Below are positions 39,673-50,000 of a stretch of 64,000 nucleotides of DNA, piece after piece; positions within the stretch are counted from its first letter, which is position 1; each line of letters begins with the position of its first letter. The notes beneath the pieces are model-generated. The model saw only the letters and a program-made list of their open reading frames with translations, searched no databases and was not told where the DNA came from. Position numbers and translations under genes: made by a program. Source of the DNA: Oscillospiraceae bacterium (GTDB lineage: Bacteria > Bacillota > Clostridia > Oscillospirales > Oscillospiraceae); assembly GCA_017622995.1 (NCBI GenBank), contig JAGAQA010000035.1, positions 1-64,000 on the forward strand. The letters are read 5' to 3'.

Positions 39673-41088
39673 ATGACTGATCGTTACGAATCTCCCCTTT
39701 CTTCCCGTTACGCTTCCCCCTATATGCTGAACCTGTTTTCCCAGGATGTGCGCTACCAGACCTGGCGCAGGCTCTGGGTGAGCCTGGCCAGAGCCGAGCA
39801 CAAGCTGGGCCTGGGCATCACCGAGGAACAGGTCAAGGAGCTGGAAGCGCACATCACCGATATTGACTATGAAGTGGCCGCCCAGCGGGAAAAGCTGGTG
39901 CGCCACGACGTAATGGCCCATGTATACGCCTACGGTCAGGTTGCCCCCAGCGCCGCCGGCATCATCCACCTGGGCGCCACCTCCTGCTACGTTACCGACA
40001 ACGCCGACATCGTGATCTACCGGGACGGCCTGCGCTATCTGCGCACCGAGCTTTTGAAGGTCCTGGCCAACCTACACGATTTCGCCGACACCTACAAGGC
40101 CATGCCCACCCTGGGCTACACCCACTACCAGCCCGCCCAGCTGGTCACCGTGGGCAAGCGGGCCACCCTGTGGATGCAGGACCTGATGGCCGACCTGGAG
40201 GAGCTGGACTTCGTCATTGACCATATGTGCTTCCTGGGCTGCCGGGGCACCACCGGCACCGAGGCCAGCTTTATGGAGCTGTTTGACGGGGACACCGCCA
40301 AGATCGACGAAATGAACCGGATGATCTCCGCGGACTTTGGCTTTGACAAATGCTTTGCCGTCTGCGGCCAGACCTACCCCCGGAAGCTGGACAGCCGGAT
40401 TCTGAACGTCCTGTCCTCCATCGCCCAGAGCTGCTACCGGATGGCAAACGACATCCGCCTGCTGCAGCATGACCGCCAGGTGGAAGAGCCCTTTGAGAAG
40501 AATCAGATTGGCTCCTCCGCCATGCCCTACAAGCGCAACCCCATGCGCTGCGAGCGGATCTGCTCCCTGTCCCGCTACCTGATGGCTGACGCTCTGAACG
40601 CCCCCATGACCGCCTCCACCCAGTGGCTGGAGCGGACCCTGGACGATTCCGCCAACCGCCGCATTTCCCTTCCCGAGGGCTTCCTCTGCGCCGATGCCGT
40701 GCTCAGACTTGCTCAGAACGTCACCGACGGACTCCACGTCAACGAGAAAATTGTGGAGCGCACCGTCCGGGAATACCTGCCCTTCATGACCTCCGAGAAT
40801 CTGATGATGGAGGCTGTCAAGCGGGGCGGCAACCGTCAGGAGCTCCATGAGATCATCCGTTCCTGCTCCATGGAGGCCACCGCCCGGATGAAAAACGGCG
40901 AAAGCTGCAATCTGCTGGAGCTGCTGTCCCAGCGGAAGGAATTCGGCATGACTCCCCAGGAAATGGAAGCCCTGCTGGATCCCAAGCTCTATGTGGGCCG
41001 CTGTCCCCAGCAGGTGGAAGCGTTCCTGAAAACCGTAGAGCCCCTGATCGCCGGTGTCAAGCGGGAAACCGCGGAAATCAACCTGTAA
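39673..41088 (+). CDS. purB: Adenylosuccinate lyase
   Basis: A 471-residue lyase acting twice in purine synthesis (SAICAR to AICAR, adenylosuccinate to AMP). It belongs to the fumarase/aspartase superfamily with the signature GSSAMPYKRNPMRCE; the flexible-loop Ser lies in this block. HLGATSCYVTDNAD and GYTHYQPAQ are further conserved segments. AGGAGG precedes the ATG. Tight spacing to purA and guaA indicates an operon. Confidence 0.96.
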   Translation: MTDRYESPLSSRYASPYMLNLFSQDVRYQTWRRLWVSLARAEHKLGLGITEEQVKELEAHITDIDYEVAAQREKLVRHDVMAHVYAYGQVAPSAAGIIHLGATSCYVTDNADIVIYRDGLRYLRTELLKVLANLHDFADTYKAMPTLGYTHYQPAQLVTVGKRATLWMQDLMADLEELDFVIDHMCFLGCRGTTGTEASFMELFDGDTAKIDEMNRMISADFGFDKCFAVCGQTYPRKLDSRILNVLSSIAQSCYRMANDIRLLQHDRQVEEPFEKNQIGSSAMPYKRNPMRCERICSLSRYLMADALNAPMTASTQWLERTLDDSANRRISLPEGFLCADAVLRLAQNVTDGLHVNEKIVERTVREYLPFMTSENLMMEAVKRGGNRQELHEIIRSCSMEATARMKNGESCNLLELLSQRKEFGMTPQEMEALLDPKLYVGRCPQQVEAFLKTVEPLIAGVKRETAEINL

Positions 41089-41102
41089 CGGAGGGAAACA
41101 GA

Positions 41103-42641
41103 TTGGAAAAAATTCTGGTATTAGACTTTGGCGGCCAGTACAATCAGCTGATCGCCCGCAGAGTCCGGGACCTCCATGTCTACGCGGAGATCGAGCAGTA
41201 TGATGCCATTACCCCGGAGGAAATCAAGGCCCGGGACTACAAGGGCATCATCTTCACCGGCGGCCCCAACAGCGTATTCGATATGTCCTCCCCCCACTAC
41301 GATCCCGTGGTGCTGGAGCTGGGCATTCCCGTTCTGGGCATCTGCTACGGCGCCCAGCTCATCAGCTGGATGGCAAAGGGCAGCGTCATCACCGCCGAGA
41401 CCTCCGAGTACGGCAAGATTGACATGACCGTGTCCAAGAAAACCTCCCTGCTCTTTGAAGACGTGCCCGCCGAGAGCGTGGTGTGGATGAGCCACACCGA
41501 CCGGATCTGTGATCTGCCCCAGGGCTATGAGGTCACCGCCTTTACCGCCAAGTGCCCCGTGGCCGCCATGGAGAACGCGGAGAAAAAGATCTACGCCATC
41601 CAGGCCCACCCCGAGGTCACCCACAGCCGGTACGGCAATCAGATTCTCCGGAACTTCCTGTACAATGTCTGCCGCTGCCAGGGTCAGTGGCAGATGGATT
41701 CCTTTATTGAGGACACCGTAAAGGCTCTGCGGCAGCGCATCGGGGACAAAAAGGTCATCCTGGGCCTGTCCGGCGGCGTGGATTCCTCCGTGGCCGCGGG
41801 CCTCATCAGCCGGGCCGTGGGCGATCAGCTCACCTGTGTCTTTGTGGATCAGGGCCTCATGCGCAAGGATGAGGGGGACTTTGTGGAGAAGACCTTCACC
41901 AGCCTCTTTGATATGCACTTCGTCCGGGTCAACTGCCAGGAGCACTTCCTGAGCTGCCTGAAGGGCGTTACGGACCCCGAGCAGAAGCGGAAAATCATCG
42001 GCACCGAGTTCTATAAGGTCTTCTGGGACGAGGTCCGCCGCCAGGGCGGCGACGATGCCTTCTTCGCCCAGGGCACCATCTACCCCGACTGCATCGAGTC
42101 CGGCAAGGGCAGCGCCGATAAGATCAAGACCCACCACAACAAGGTCCAGATGCCCCAGGACGTGAAGTTCCTGGACATCATCGAGCCCCTGTCCAGCCTC
42201 TTTAAGGACGAGGTCCGCCGGGTGGGCGAACAGCTGGGCATCCCCCACGAGCTTGTTTGGCGTCAGCCCTTCCCCGGCCCCGGCCTGGGTGTCCGGATCA
42301 TCGGCGAAGTCACCGCTGAAAAGGTAAAGATTCTTCAGGAAGCCGACTGGGTGCTCCGGGATGAGATGGCAAAGAACGGCTACGAAAAGGAAATGGCCCA
42401 GTTCTTCTGCGTCCTGCCCGGTGTCAGCACCGTGGGCGTCATGGGGGACCACCGGACCTATGACCACCTGCTTGCCATCCGCGCCGTCACCACCGACGAC
42501 TTCATGACCGCCGACTGGGCCCGGATTCCCTACGACATCCTGGCCACCGTGTCCAACCGGATCACCAACGAGGTCCGCCACATCAACCGGGTGGTCTACG
42601 ATGTAACCTCCAAACCCCCCGCCACCGTGGAGTGGGAATAA
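41103..42641 (+). CDS. guaA: GMP synthase (glutamine-hydrolysing), TTG start
   Basis: A 512-residue enzyme aminating XMP to GMP. N-terminal class I glutaminase: GICYGAQ (Cys) and AHPEVTHS (His, Glu). ATP-pyrophosphatase domain: P-loop GLSGGVDSSVAAGL. C-terminal dimerisation domain ends in KPPATVEWE, the conserved GuaA terminus. The start codon is TTG at 41103, 14 bases after purB, with GGAGGG upstream; no ATG fits. It ends the purine cluster before a terminator. Confidence 0.96.
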   Translation: MEKILVLDFGGQYNQLIARRVRDLHVYAEIEQYDAITPEEIKARDYKGIIFTGGPNSVFDMSSPHYDPVVLELGIPVLGICYGAQLISWMAKGSVITAETSEYGKIDMTVSKKTSLLFEDVPAESVVWMSHTDRICDLPQGYEVTAFTAKCPVAAMENAEKKIYAIQAHPEVTHSRYGNQILRNFLYNVCRCQGQWQMDSFIEDTVKALRQRIGDKKVILGLSGGVDSSVAAGLISRAVGDQLTCVFVDQGLMRKDEGDFVEKTFTSLFDMHFVRVNCQEHFLSCLKGVTDPEQKRKIIGTEFYKVFWDEVRRQGGDDAFFAQGTIYPDCIESGKGSADKIKTHHNKVQMPQDVKFLDIIEPLSSLFKDEVRRVGEQLGIPHELVWRQPFPGPGLGVRIIGEVTAEKVKILQEADWVLRDEMAKNGYEKEMAQFFCVLPGVSTVGVMGDHRTYDHLLAIRAVTTDDFMTADWARIPYDILATVSNRITNEVRHINRVVYDVTSKPPATVEWE

Positions 42642-42735
42642 ATCGAAATGTAATTGGGAATCTCATTTATCCTCTAACCGCCCGAAAAAGGCACATTTGC
42701 GCATCCTGAGAACTCCCAGGAAAATCTAAAAAATG

Positions 42736-42778
42736 AGACCTTGTGTAGCATTTTCGAGTGCTGCATGAGGTCTTTTTT
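42736..42778 (+). terminator. Terminator of the purine operon
   Basis: A long imperfect stem (AGACCTTGTGTAGCA with TGCTGCATGAGGTCT) followed by six Ts, about 95 bases after guaA. Confidence 0.85.
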
Positions 42779-42825
42779 GTTCCATATTTGGCCTTGTAAA
42801 ATCTTCTGTTTTCTCTGCTTTTCCT

Positions 42826-42986
42826 CTCTTCGAGAAATGAGCAGAACCAGAAAAACGCAAACAAATCTCTGGTATTTTTCTCAGCAATCTCCCATTATAT
42901 TCTAGTTCACTTTCAAAGGAACGGGCGGGAAAAAACGAGAAAAAGATGGGATAATCCCGTTTAATCTCTTCGAGAAAAAGACGGGA
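42826..42986. repeat. Short direct repeats in an AT-rich boundary region
   Basis: CTCTTCGAGAAA occurs at 42826-42837 and 42966-42977, and CGAGAAAAAGAYGGGA at 42936-42951 and 42971-42986 (one mismatch). Composition drops sharply to AT-rich between 42650 and 43500. No gene is supported in 42779-43146. The repeats could be transposase-binding sites of the element that left the TnsC-like fragment. Confidence 0.5.
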
Positions 42987-43146
42987 AAGGAAAAGAATCA
43001 AGACAGAACTTCGTAATATTCTTGAACTCTTCCTATATATTTCTCTTTATTTCCACGCTAATTTCCCTAATTTTCCATTCTTTTTCTTGTTTCTCTCCAA
43101 TCATTTTGGGGAAAAGAGAGAAAGAGACAGGAAAGGACTGGATTAT

Positions 43147-43437
43147 CTAGGGAACCATGGCAATGCTGATGCCGCTATTATTAATCAGCTGCGTCAGACA
43201 ATCCACCAGAGTCTTCCCATTTTTGTGATTCACAACGTGCTGTATTTCATCAACCACCAGAAGTCCGATGTGATTTAACGCCACTTTTGCTGCCAGTGCT
43301 CTGGGAGGCAGACCATACATTTTCAGGTATGGGGTAAGTAACTCACAAAGGCTTGTAGAAAACGCACTAAAAAGAGAAGTTAAGGGGCAAATCGTTGTAA
43401 CCATATTGAGGAATATGTAATTGTATATTTTCATCAA
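43147..43437 (-). pseudogene. TnsC/TniB-like transposition ATPase fragment
   Basis: A 96-residue open frame whose second half reads YGLPPRALAAKVALNHIG followed by LLVVDEIQHVV (Walker B), NGKTLVDCLTQLINNSG and ISIAMV, then a stop. This matches the core of Tn7-type TnsC ATPases, where a GTPE motif would come next. The Walker A region and C-terminus are missing and the first 35 residues look unrelated, so it is a relic. It marks past Tn7-like insertion downstream of guaA. Confidence 0.7.
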
Positions 43438-43443
43438 AGATTC

Positions 43444-43472
43444 TTGAAATTTAATATTTGTTGTTGTATAAT
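43444..43472 (+). promoter_or_regulatory. Promoter of the lepB-adhesin pair
   Basis: TTGAAA, 17 bases, TATAAT. It overlaps the upstream TTG codons of the longest lepB frame, which rules out those starts. Confidence 0.85.
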
Positions 43473-43505
43473 TTTAAAGATAATCGTCTGAAAAAATGCT
43501 TTGAG

Positions 43506-44003
43506 ATGTGTTACACTTGTTTCACTGCATATATAGAAATAATGTTGACAGTTGCCGTATTGGTAGCCACCATTTGGATGCCTGTGCTGCAGATTTACGG
43601 AGCCTCCATGACGCCGACCCTCTGCGAGGGGGACATTGTGGTTTCCGTGAAAGGGTCGAATTTTGAACCGGGCGACCTGGTGGCGTTCTATCTTGGAAAC
43701 AAAATTTTGGTCAAACGCTGTATCGCAGGTTCCGGCCAATGGGTGAATATTGATGAGAATGGCAATGCGTATGTGGATGGTGAACTGCTGGACGAGCCGT
43801 ATCTGACAGATAAAGCGCTTGGCGACTGCAATATAGACTTGCCCTACCAAGTACCGGATAATCGTTACTTCTGCATGGGCGATCACCGTTCTGCTTCCGT
43901 GGATTCCCGTCACACCAACATAGGTTGTATCGCGGACGAACAAATTGTAGGTAAGATTGTGCTCCGGATCTGGCCGATAGCAGATTTCGGAGCACTTAAA
44001 TAG
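43506..44003 (+). CDS. lepB: Signal peptidase I (Ser/Lys type)
   Basis: A 165-residue membrane protease with one N-terminal helix (about 10-32), nucleophile Ser in YGASMTPT, general base Lys in ILVKRCIAG and the GDHRSASVDSR box. It is the bacterial S26A class, unlike the Ser/His SipW at 2488-3066. The start is uncertain (ATG 43506 or 43542; neither has a strong ribosome site). It lies directly before the LPXTG adhesin gene, 19 bases apart, and probably matures that protein, as in pilus islands. Confidence 0.85.
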   Translation: MCYTCFTAYIEIMLTVAVLVATIWMPVLQIYGASMTPTLCEGDIVVSVKGSNFEPGDLVAFYLGNKILVKRCIAGSGQWVNIDENGNAYVDGELLDEPYLTDKALGDCNIDLPYQVPDNRYFCMGDHRSASVDSRHTNIGCIADEQIVGKIVLRIWPIADFGALK

Positions 44004-44022
44004 AGTGGCAGGTGATGGGCAT

Positions 44023-47000
44023 ATGAAGCACAGTGCGCTGCAGGGCGCAGAAAAATATATGAAAGCGCACATAAGAAAAAAACGCTGGTACAGAGTTGTC
44101 ACCTGCCTTGCCTGTGTGGTGGTGTTCTGTACCACCTACGCATTGATTCTGCCTGCTATTACGCTGGAAAATACGGGATGTGAGATACCGGAGCATACGC
44201 ATGTTCAGGAGTGCTATGCACAGGTAACGTCGGTTTCACACACGGAACCTGTGTGCACCATCGAGGGACTGAATATCCATCAGCATGACAATACCTGTTA
44301 TGACAGCGAAGGAAATCTGATTTGCCGATATGCGAACTTTGTGGTTCACAGGCACGATTCGGCTTGCTTTGACAAAGACGGAAACCTGTGGTGCGCTTTG
44401 CCTGAAATTGAGGTGCATCAGCACACGGACAGCTGCTATACGCAGCCGGAAGTCCATGAACACACGGCGGATTGCTTCACCCTCGAGCAGTGGGAGATGA
44501 CCTGTGTGGAGCACATGCATACAGAGAATTGCTATGTACAGTCCCAATACCTGACTTGCGGCAGGGAGGAAAGCGAAGGCCATCAGCACAACGAAACCTG
44601 CATGGTTGAGAGATCTGAAATTCAGTGCGGCCAGGAGGAATCGGCGGGTCACCAACACAGTGAAAGCTGCATGGGTGAAAACGGTGAAATCCAGTGCGGC
44701 ATCGCCGAATCCCGGGGACATTTCCATACCGAAAGCTGCATGGGTATAATTCTCGAAGCGCAGTGCGGCATAGCAGAGTCAGAGGGACATCATCACGATG
44801 ACAGCTGCTATGAAACCACCCAGGAGCTGGTCTGCGAAATTGAGAGCGACCACCAGCACACCGATGCGTGCTACGCATGGGAGCAGGTGCTGATCTGTGA
44901 CATTTCCACGCAGTTGGAGGCGTCGACAGAGCCGGTACTGACCTGTAGAGAGCCGGAAGTTATTCTTCATAAACATACCGCAGACTGCTCTGACGGCAAT
45001 GGATATCTGATCTGCGGAATGCCCCAGGTGCTGGAACACCGGCATACCGATACCTGCTTTGAGACGGTACAGGAGGCTGCCGATACCGAGTCTTTGACGT
45101 GTACGCTTCCCGAGGACGAGACCCACACCCATACGGCCCTATGCTACGGGACTTGGAATCTGACGTGCACTTTGCCGGAGCATACCCACACGGAGGAATG
45201 CTATGCTTCGGAGGAGGAAACCGGGGACTATGCGGTTATGCTGCTGGATGATGGTGATTCGGATGAGGGGATTATGCCGCAGACGGACAGTACCGAAACA
45301 CTTACCATTACCTCCATCACAGGTTCCGGTACGAAGTATGACGCGAACGGTGACTACTATACTTCGGATCTCAGGATCGAGTTTACCTTGACCACCAGTC
45401 AAATCAAAACCGACGCTGCTTATATCTATACCTACCCGGAAGGCGTGGTTGTTCCGACAGGACTGCTGAACGATCAGAAAGACCTGCTGGATAGCAGCGG
45501 CGGTAAAGCCGGTACCTATGAATTCATTGACAATGGCGACGGAACCTATTCGGTGCAAATAAGGTTTGATGAATCCTATGTCAAGAGTGCAGGCGAGACA
45601 ATCACTGGCTATGTGCAATTCAAGGGCGAACTGCATGCGGAGGAAGTTCAGGATGGAGGTAGTATCTGGCTGGTTGGCCATGATAATATTGGTTTGATAA
45701 TCCCATCTGATGAGATTGAATACCCAGCAAACGAGACGAATTATTATGACATCGATGTCAGCAAGGAGGGCAGTTATGTTCAGGACGGGGACAAGCTGGT
45801 CTATACCGTCTATGTCCGCACCAGCAAAGGCACCCCGGATCCAATCCTGTTTACGGATACAATCACTGCTGACGGCTTGACTCTTGGCGAACCTACTGTG
45901 ACAGTGGAGAAGGGCTGTCGCTATTGGTATAATGAGAATACCTACTATGATGATCCCACATGGACAAAACAGAATGTGGCGCCCAGCTATAGTAATGGGA
46001 CAATCAGTATGTCCTTGGATAAATTGAACGTTGCGGAAACCAAGGATCCCAATAATACTGACTGCATCAAGCAGGATGTCTACAAAATCACCTACACCTA
46101 TGACATCACTGGCATGGATGTGTCCAGCGTTACGCCGCAGAACACCGTCACGGTAACCGCCACCGACACGACCAAGAACCAGACGATCACCGACACAGCC
46201 ACGGTGGATGTGAATGTCTATAAGGACCAGACCCGAACCCTGGATAAGACAGGCGAATATGTTCCGGAAGATGGAAAAATCAAGTGGACCATTACCGTGA
46301 ATGCCAATAACAAGGATCTGACGGGCTTTACCCTGACGGACGAGATGCTGGGCGATATCTCCCAGGGAACCGAAATTTCCATCCAACCCAATACGGGCTT
46401 TGAATGGGTCTACGCTACGGGAACAGACGAGAATGGTGATATCCCCACAACATCCACGGTCACAGGCCTGACCTTCACCGCTATGGAGGGCGCCCAGACC
46501 AACAACAACCAGTACACCATTACATACTATACCAACGCTCCGTCGGATACCTCCACGAAGACGCCGGTCACCAACACGGTGGAGCTGGAAACCCCTGGCG
46601 GCGAGAAGACGGAGAAAAACGTTACCGTTACCGTGGGCGGCTATACGCTGGACAAGAACGGTTGGTACAATGCCTCCAACGGGAAAATCGAGTGGACCAT
46701 CACATTAAATCAGAACCGCAGTGACATTGCCGGGGCAACCTTGGAAGACGCCATGTTCAAGGGACTTACCAATACGGACTTCACCATTGAACCAAGTGAG
46801 GGCTTTAACTGGATTACTGTTGAGGACGGGACCATTACCGGCATCCGGTTCAACGCTGGGGAAAACGATACAAACACCAACAGCTATACCATTCGGTATT
46901 CCACGGAGGTGGAAAGCTCCGGTGAGGCCCAAACCGTTTCCAACACCGCTATCTTTAATCCCAATCCGGGAGGGGTCGGCGGAGAGGTTATCGGAACTGG

Positions 47001-50000
47001 TGAGGTCACCGTTGGCGGCTATACCATCGAAAAGTCCGGCTCTGCCGACTACTGGAATTACAACGGGACCGTCACATGGACCATTAGGATCAACAGCAAC
47101 CGGCTGGATATTACCAACGCCACCCTGACAGACGAAATGTTCGCTGCACTGAAAACAGGTGACTTTACCGTCTCGCCCGATTCAGGCTTTGAATGGATTT
47201 ACGCTGTGGACGGGGATGGTAATAAAACGGATACAATCACCGGCATGAAGTTCACGGCTGCGGAAGGGGAAAAGAATACCAATTATTATTCCATTTCCTA
47301 CACCACCAGCAACCCCAGCAGCTGGAGTGACCAGACGATCCAAAACACCGCATTCTTCACGCCCGATGGAAAGGACCCCATCCCCGACGATGCGAAGGTG
47401 ACGATCCCCGGTAAGGGCAGCGTCAGCAAGTCCATGGACGGAGCGATGATCTCTGAAGATGGCTCTACTGCCGTAATCACCTGGACCGTTACCCTTGATA
47501 TTCCGGCGGGCGGCCTCCCTGCGGGTACTGTGATTGAAGACAACGTGACGCAGAGAGACCAGTGGACGGTCAACACCAACCAGTGGATGACCCGCGTCCA
47601 GATCACTGCCTGGGCAACCAACATGACCTGGAACAACGGCGCAGGCGCAACCAACGTGTATACCCCGTCTCCCATGAATGTGACCTTCCTGGCCTCCGAT
47701 GGGAATACGTATAACTATTCGGATATCAGCAACAATCTGAATGGCTACTTTGATAGTCTGACCTACACAGTCTTCCGAATCACCTTTGCGGACGGCCTGA
47801 TTCCGCCGGAGGGAGCCACGAAACTATCCTTCACCTACTGCACCACCGCCGACCTGTCCTCCGGACAAATTGGTAAGAACGAGTATTACAACTCTGTCAC
47901 GGTAGACGGCAAGAGCAGCAACGCGGCATATACCTATTACAAGCCCGGCGTAGTGAAGATGAATGGCAGTTTCCAGACCGGAACCACCTACACCGAATCC
48001 GAAGATGGCGTTCTTACCTGGGTGGTTAAGGTCACATTGGGCAGTGAGGAAAGTAAAAGCCTCACTGTCACCGATACTCTGCCCAATTACGTTGTTCTGG
48101 ATAAGCTGGAACTGCGGGATGCCAACTGGAATACCAAAGAGCTGACCATCGGGGAGACCAGAACCTACGAATGGGGGACTATCGGCGCTTATCGCGTTAA
48201 CGTCACCCAAAGCGGCAGCAATGTTGTGGCCGTGATGACTCCTGCAACAGAGGATGGTTTCCTGCCGAAGAACACGGAGCTGAACTTCATTTACACCTGC
48301 CATGTGGATAAGGACAGCCTGGCGGATTTGGAGACTGGGAAAACCTACGAGTTTATCAATAAAGTCACAGCGAAAACGGACGAGTGCTCCATCGGTTCTT
48401 CGGAACAAACCCAGAACTGGACCTACAGTACGGCTACCTCCAGCAGCCAGTATGTAGACAAGACCGGCTCCTGGGACAATGACAACCGCCGTGTAAACTA
48501 CTCTGTGGTTCTCAACCCCGAGGGCAAGGACCTGCTGCCGGACGAAGAAATCTTGACCATGACGGACACGCTGACGTACACCAACAGCGTGGATGCCTGG
48601 ACGGAAACAGGTGGGTTCCAGCAGAAGCGTTTCAACATTGAGGTAACTCTGATTCAGAACAGTGTCCGGCTCTTCCGTAGGAATGAGGATGGAAGCAAGG
48701 GACAGGAGATCACGGATTGGACTTGGCTTTACAGTGTTTCTTCCGCTCAATATAATCCAAATAGTATTACCAATACCATCACGGCAACTGGCATCCCGGA
48801 CAGCACGCCGCTGATCCTGGAATACGCCTACACCGTTTATTCCGACATTGAAAAGGGCTGGGTCATTAACGATCTGGGTATCAGCAACACCGCCAAGCTG
48901 GAGGGCGTGAACAATGCCCAGGACAGCGAGTCCAGCACAAAGGTGTGGAAGGACTCCAGCTCCTCTGCAGGTGTCACCACGGACAAGACCTTCACCCTGT
49001 ATAAGGTGGAGGAAGGGAATTACAACAACGGGCTGTCCGGCGCGGTATTCGCTGTTTACGCCTATGATACCGAAACGGATGCGTATAACGATTCCGAGGT
49101 GAAAACATATACCACGGACAGCAATGGTATGTTCCAGATCAAGTGGTCTGACGGGGGGTATGCTTACAACACGCTGTACAAGGTTGTGGAGATTACGCCT
49201 CCTACGGGCTACAGGCTGCCGGATACGGTGGAGGAATACTACTTCTACTTCTCCAGTGAGACGGATACCGAGCATACACTGCCTGAAAACCTGCCCGGCG
49301 TAGCTGTGGATTTGTCCAAGACAGACAAAACCGTGTATGCGGAAAATGTGAATAACATGACCAAAATCACTGTGAACAAGCAGTGGTTCAGCGCAGACGG
49401 TAGCGAGATCATCGGCACCAAGGCTGGTTCGGTCAGCTTCGACCTCTACCAGGTCGCAAGCGCCACGCCGCCCGGGGAAAGCGGCGGTAGTGACAGCGGC
49501 GGCAGTTCCGGTGGAACGGGAGTGAGCTATAGGTATACATCAAATTACTATGATGAAGTTGCCAGCGGTACACTCAGTGGTTTTCAGATTGGCTCTGTGG
49601 TAGAGGTTACAGTCACAATGAAAACGCCTAGCCAATGGTGGAAACCTCCAGTAACCTTAACAGGTCTGAGCGGTACTGGTTATTGGGACGATGATGGTGC
49701 AATTTATACTTGCCAGGCAACCATAACAGCGGAAAGCATTGTTGTTGATGTCAGCGATTCCAAGGGAAAATTTAGTGTCATGATCACAAAGATTTCCGAC
49801 CCTGAATCCGGGAACACCGGTTCCGGGGATGAGGAAGAAACTGGCGGCGATACCTCTACCACTCCGTCAGGCACGCTATATGGCACCTACACCGTCTCCA
49901 ATACAGACGGCTGGACTTGGACGAAGGGCGATCTGCCGTTGACCGGAACGGATGCGGACGGCAATACCGTCTACTACACCTACTATGTAGTGGAGCACGG

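Noticed and set aside
43458-43505. Upstream TTG starts for lepB
   Set aside because: They overlap the TATAAT box of the promoter that drives the gene, so they precede the transcript start.
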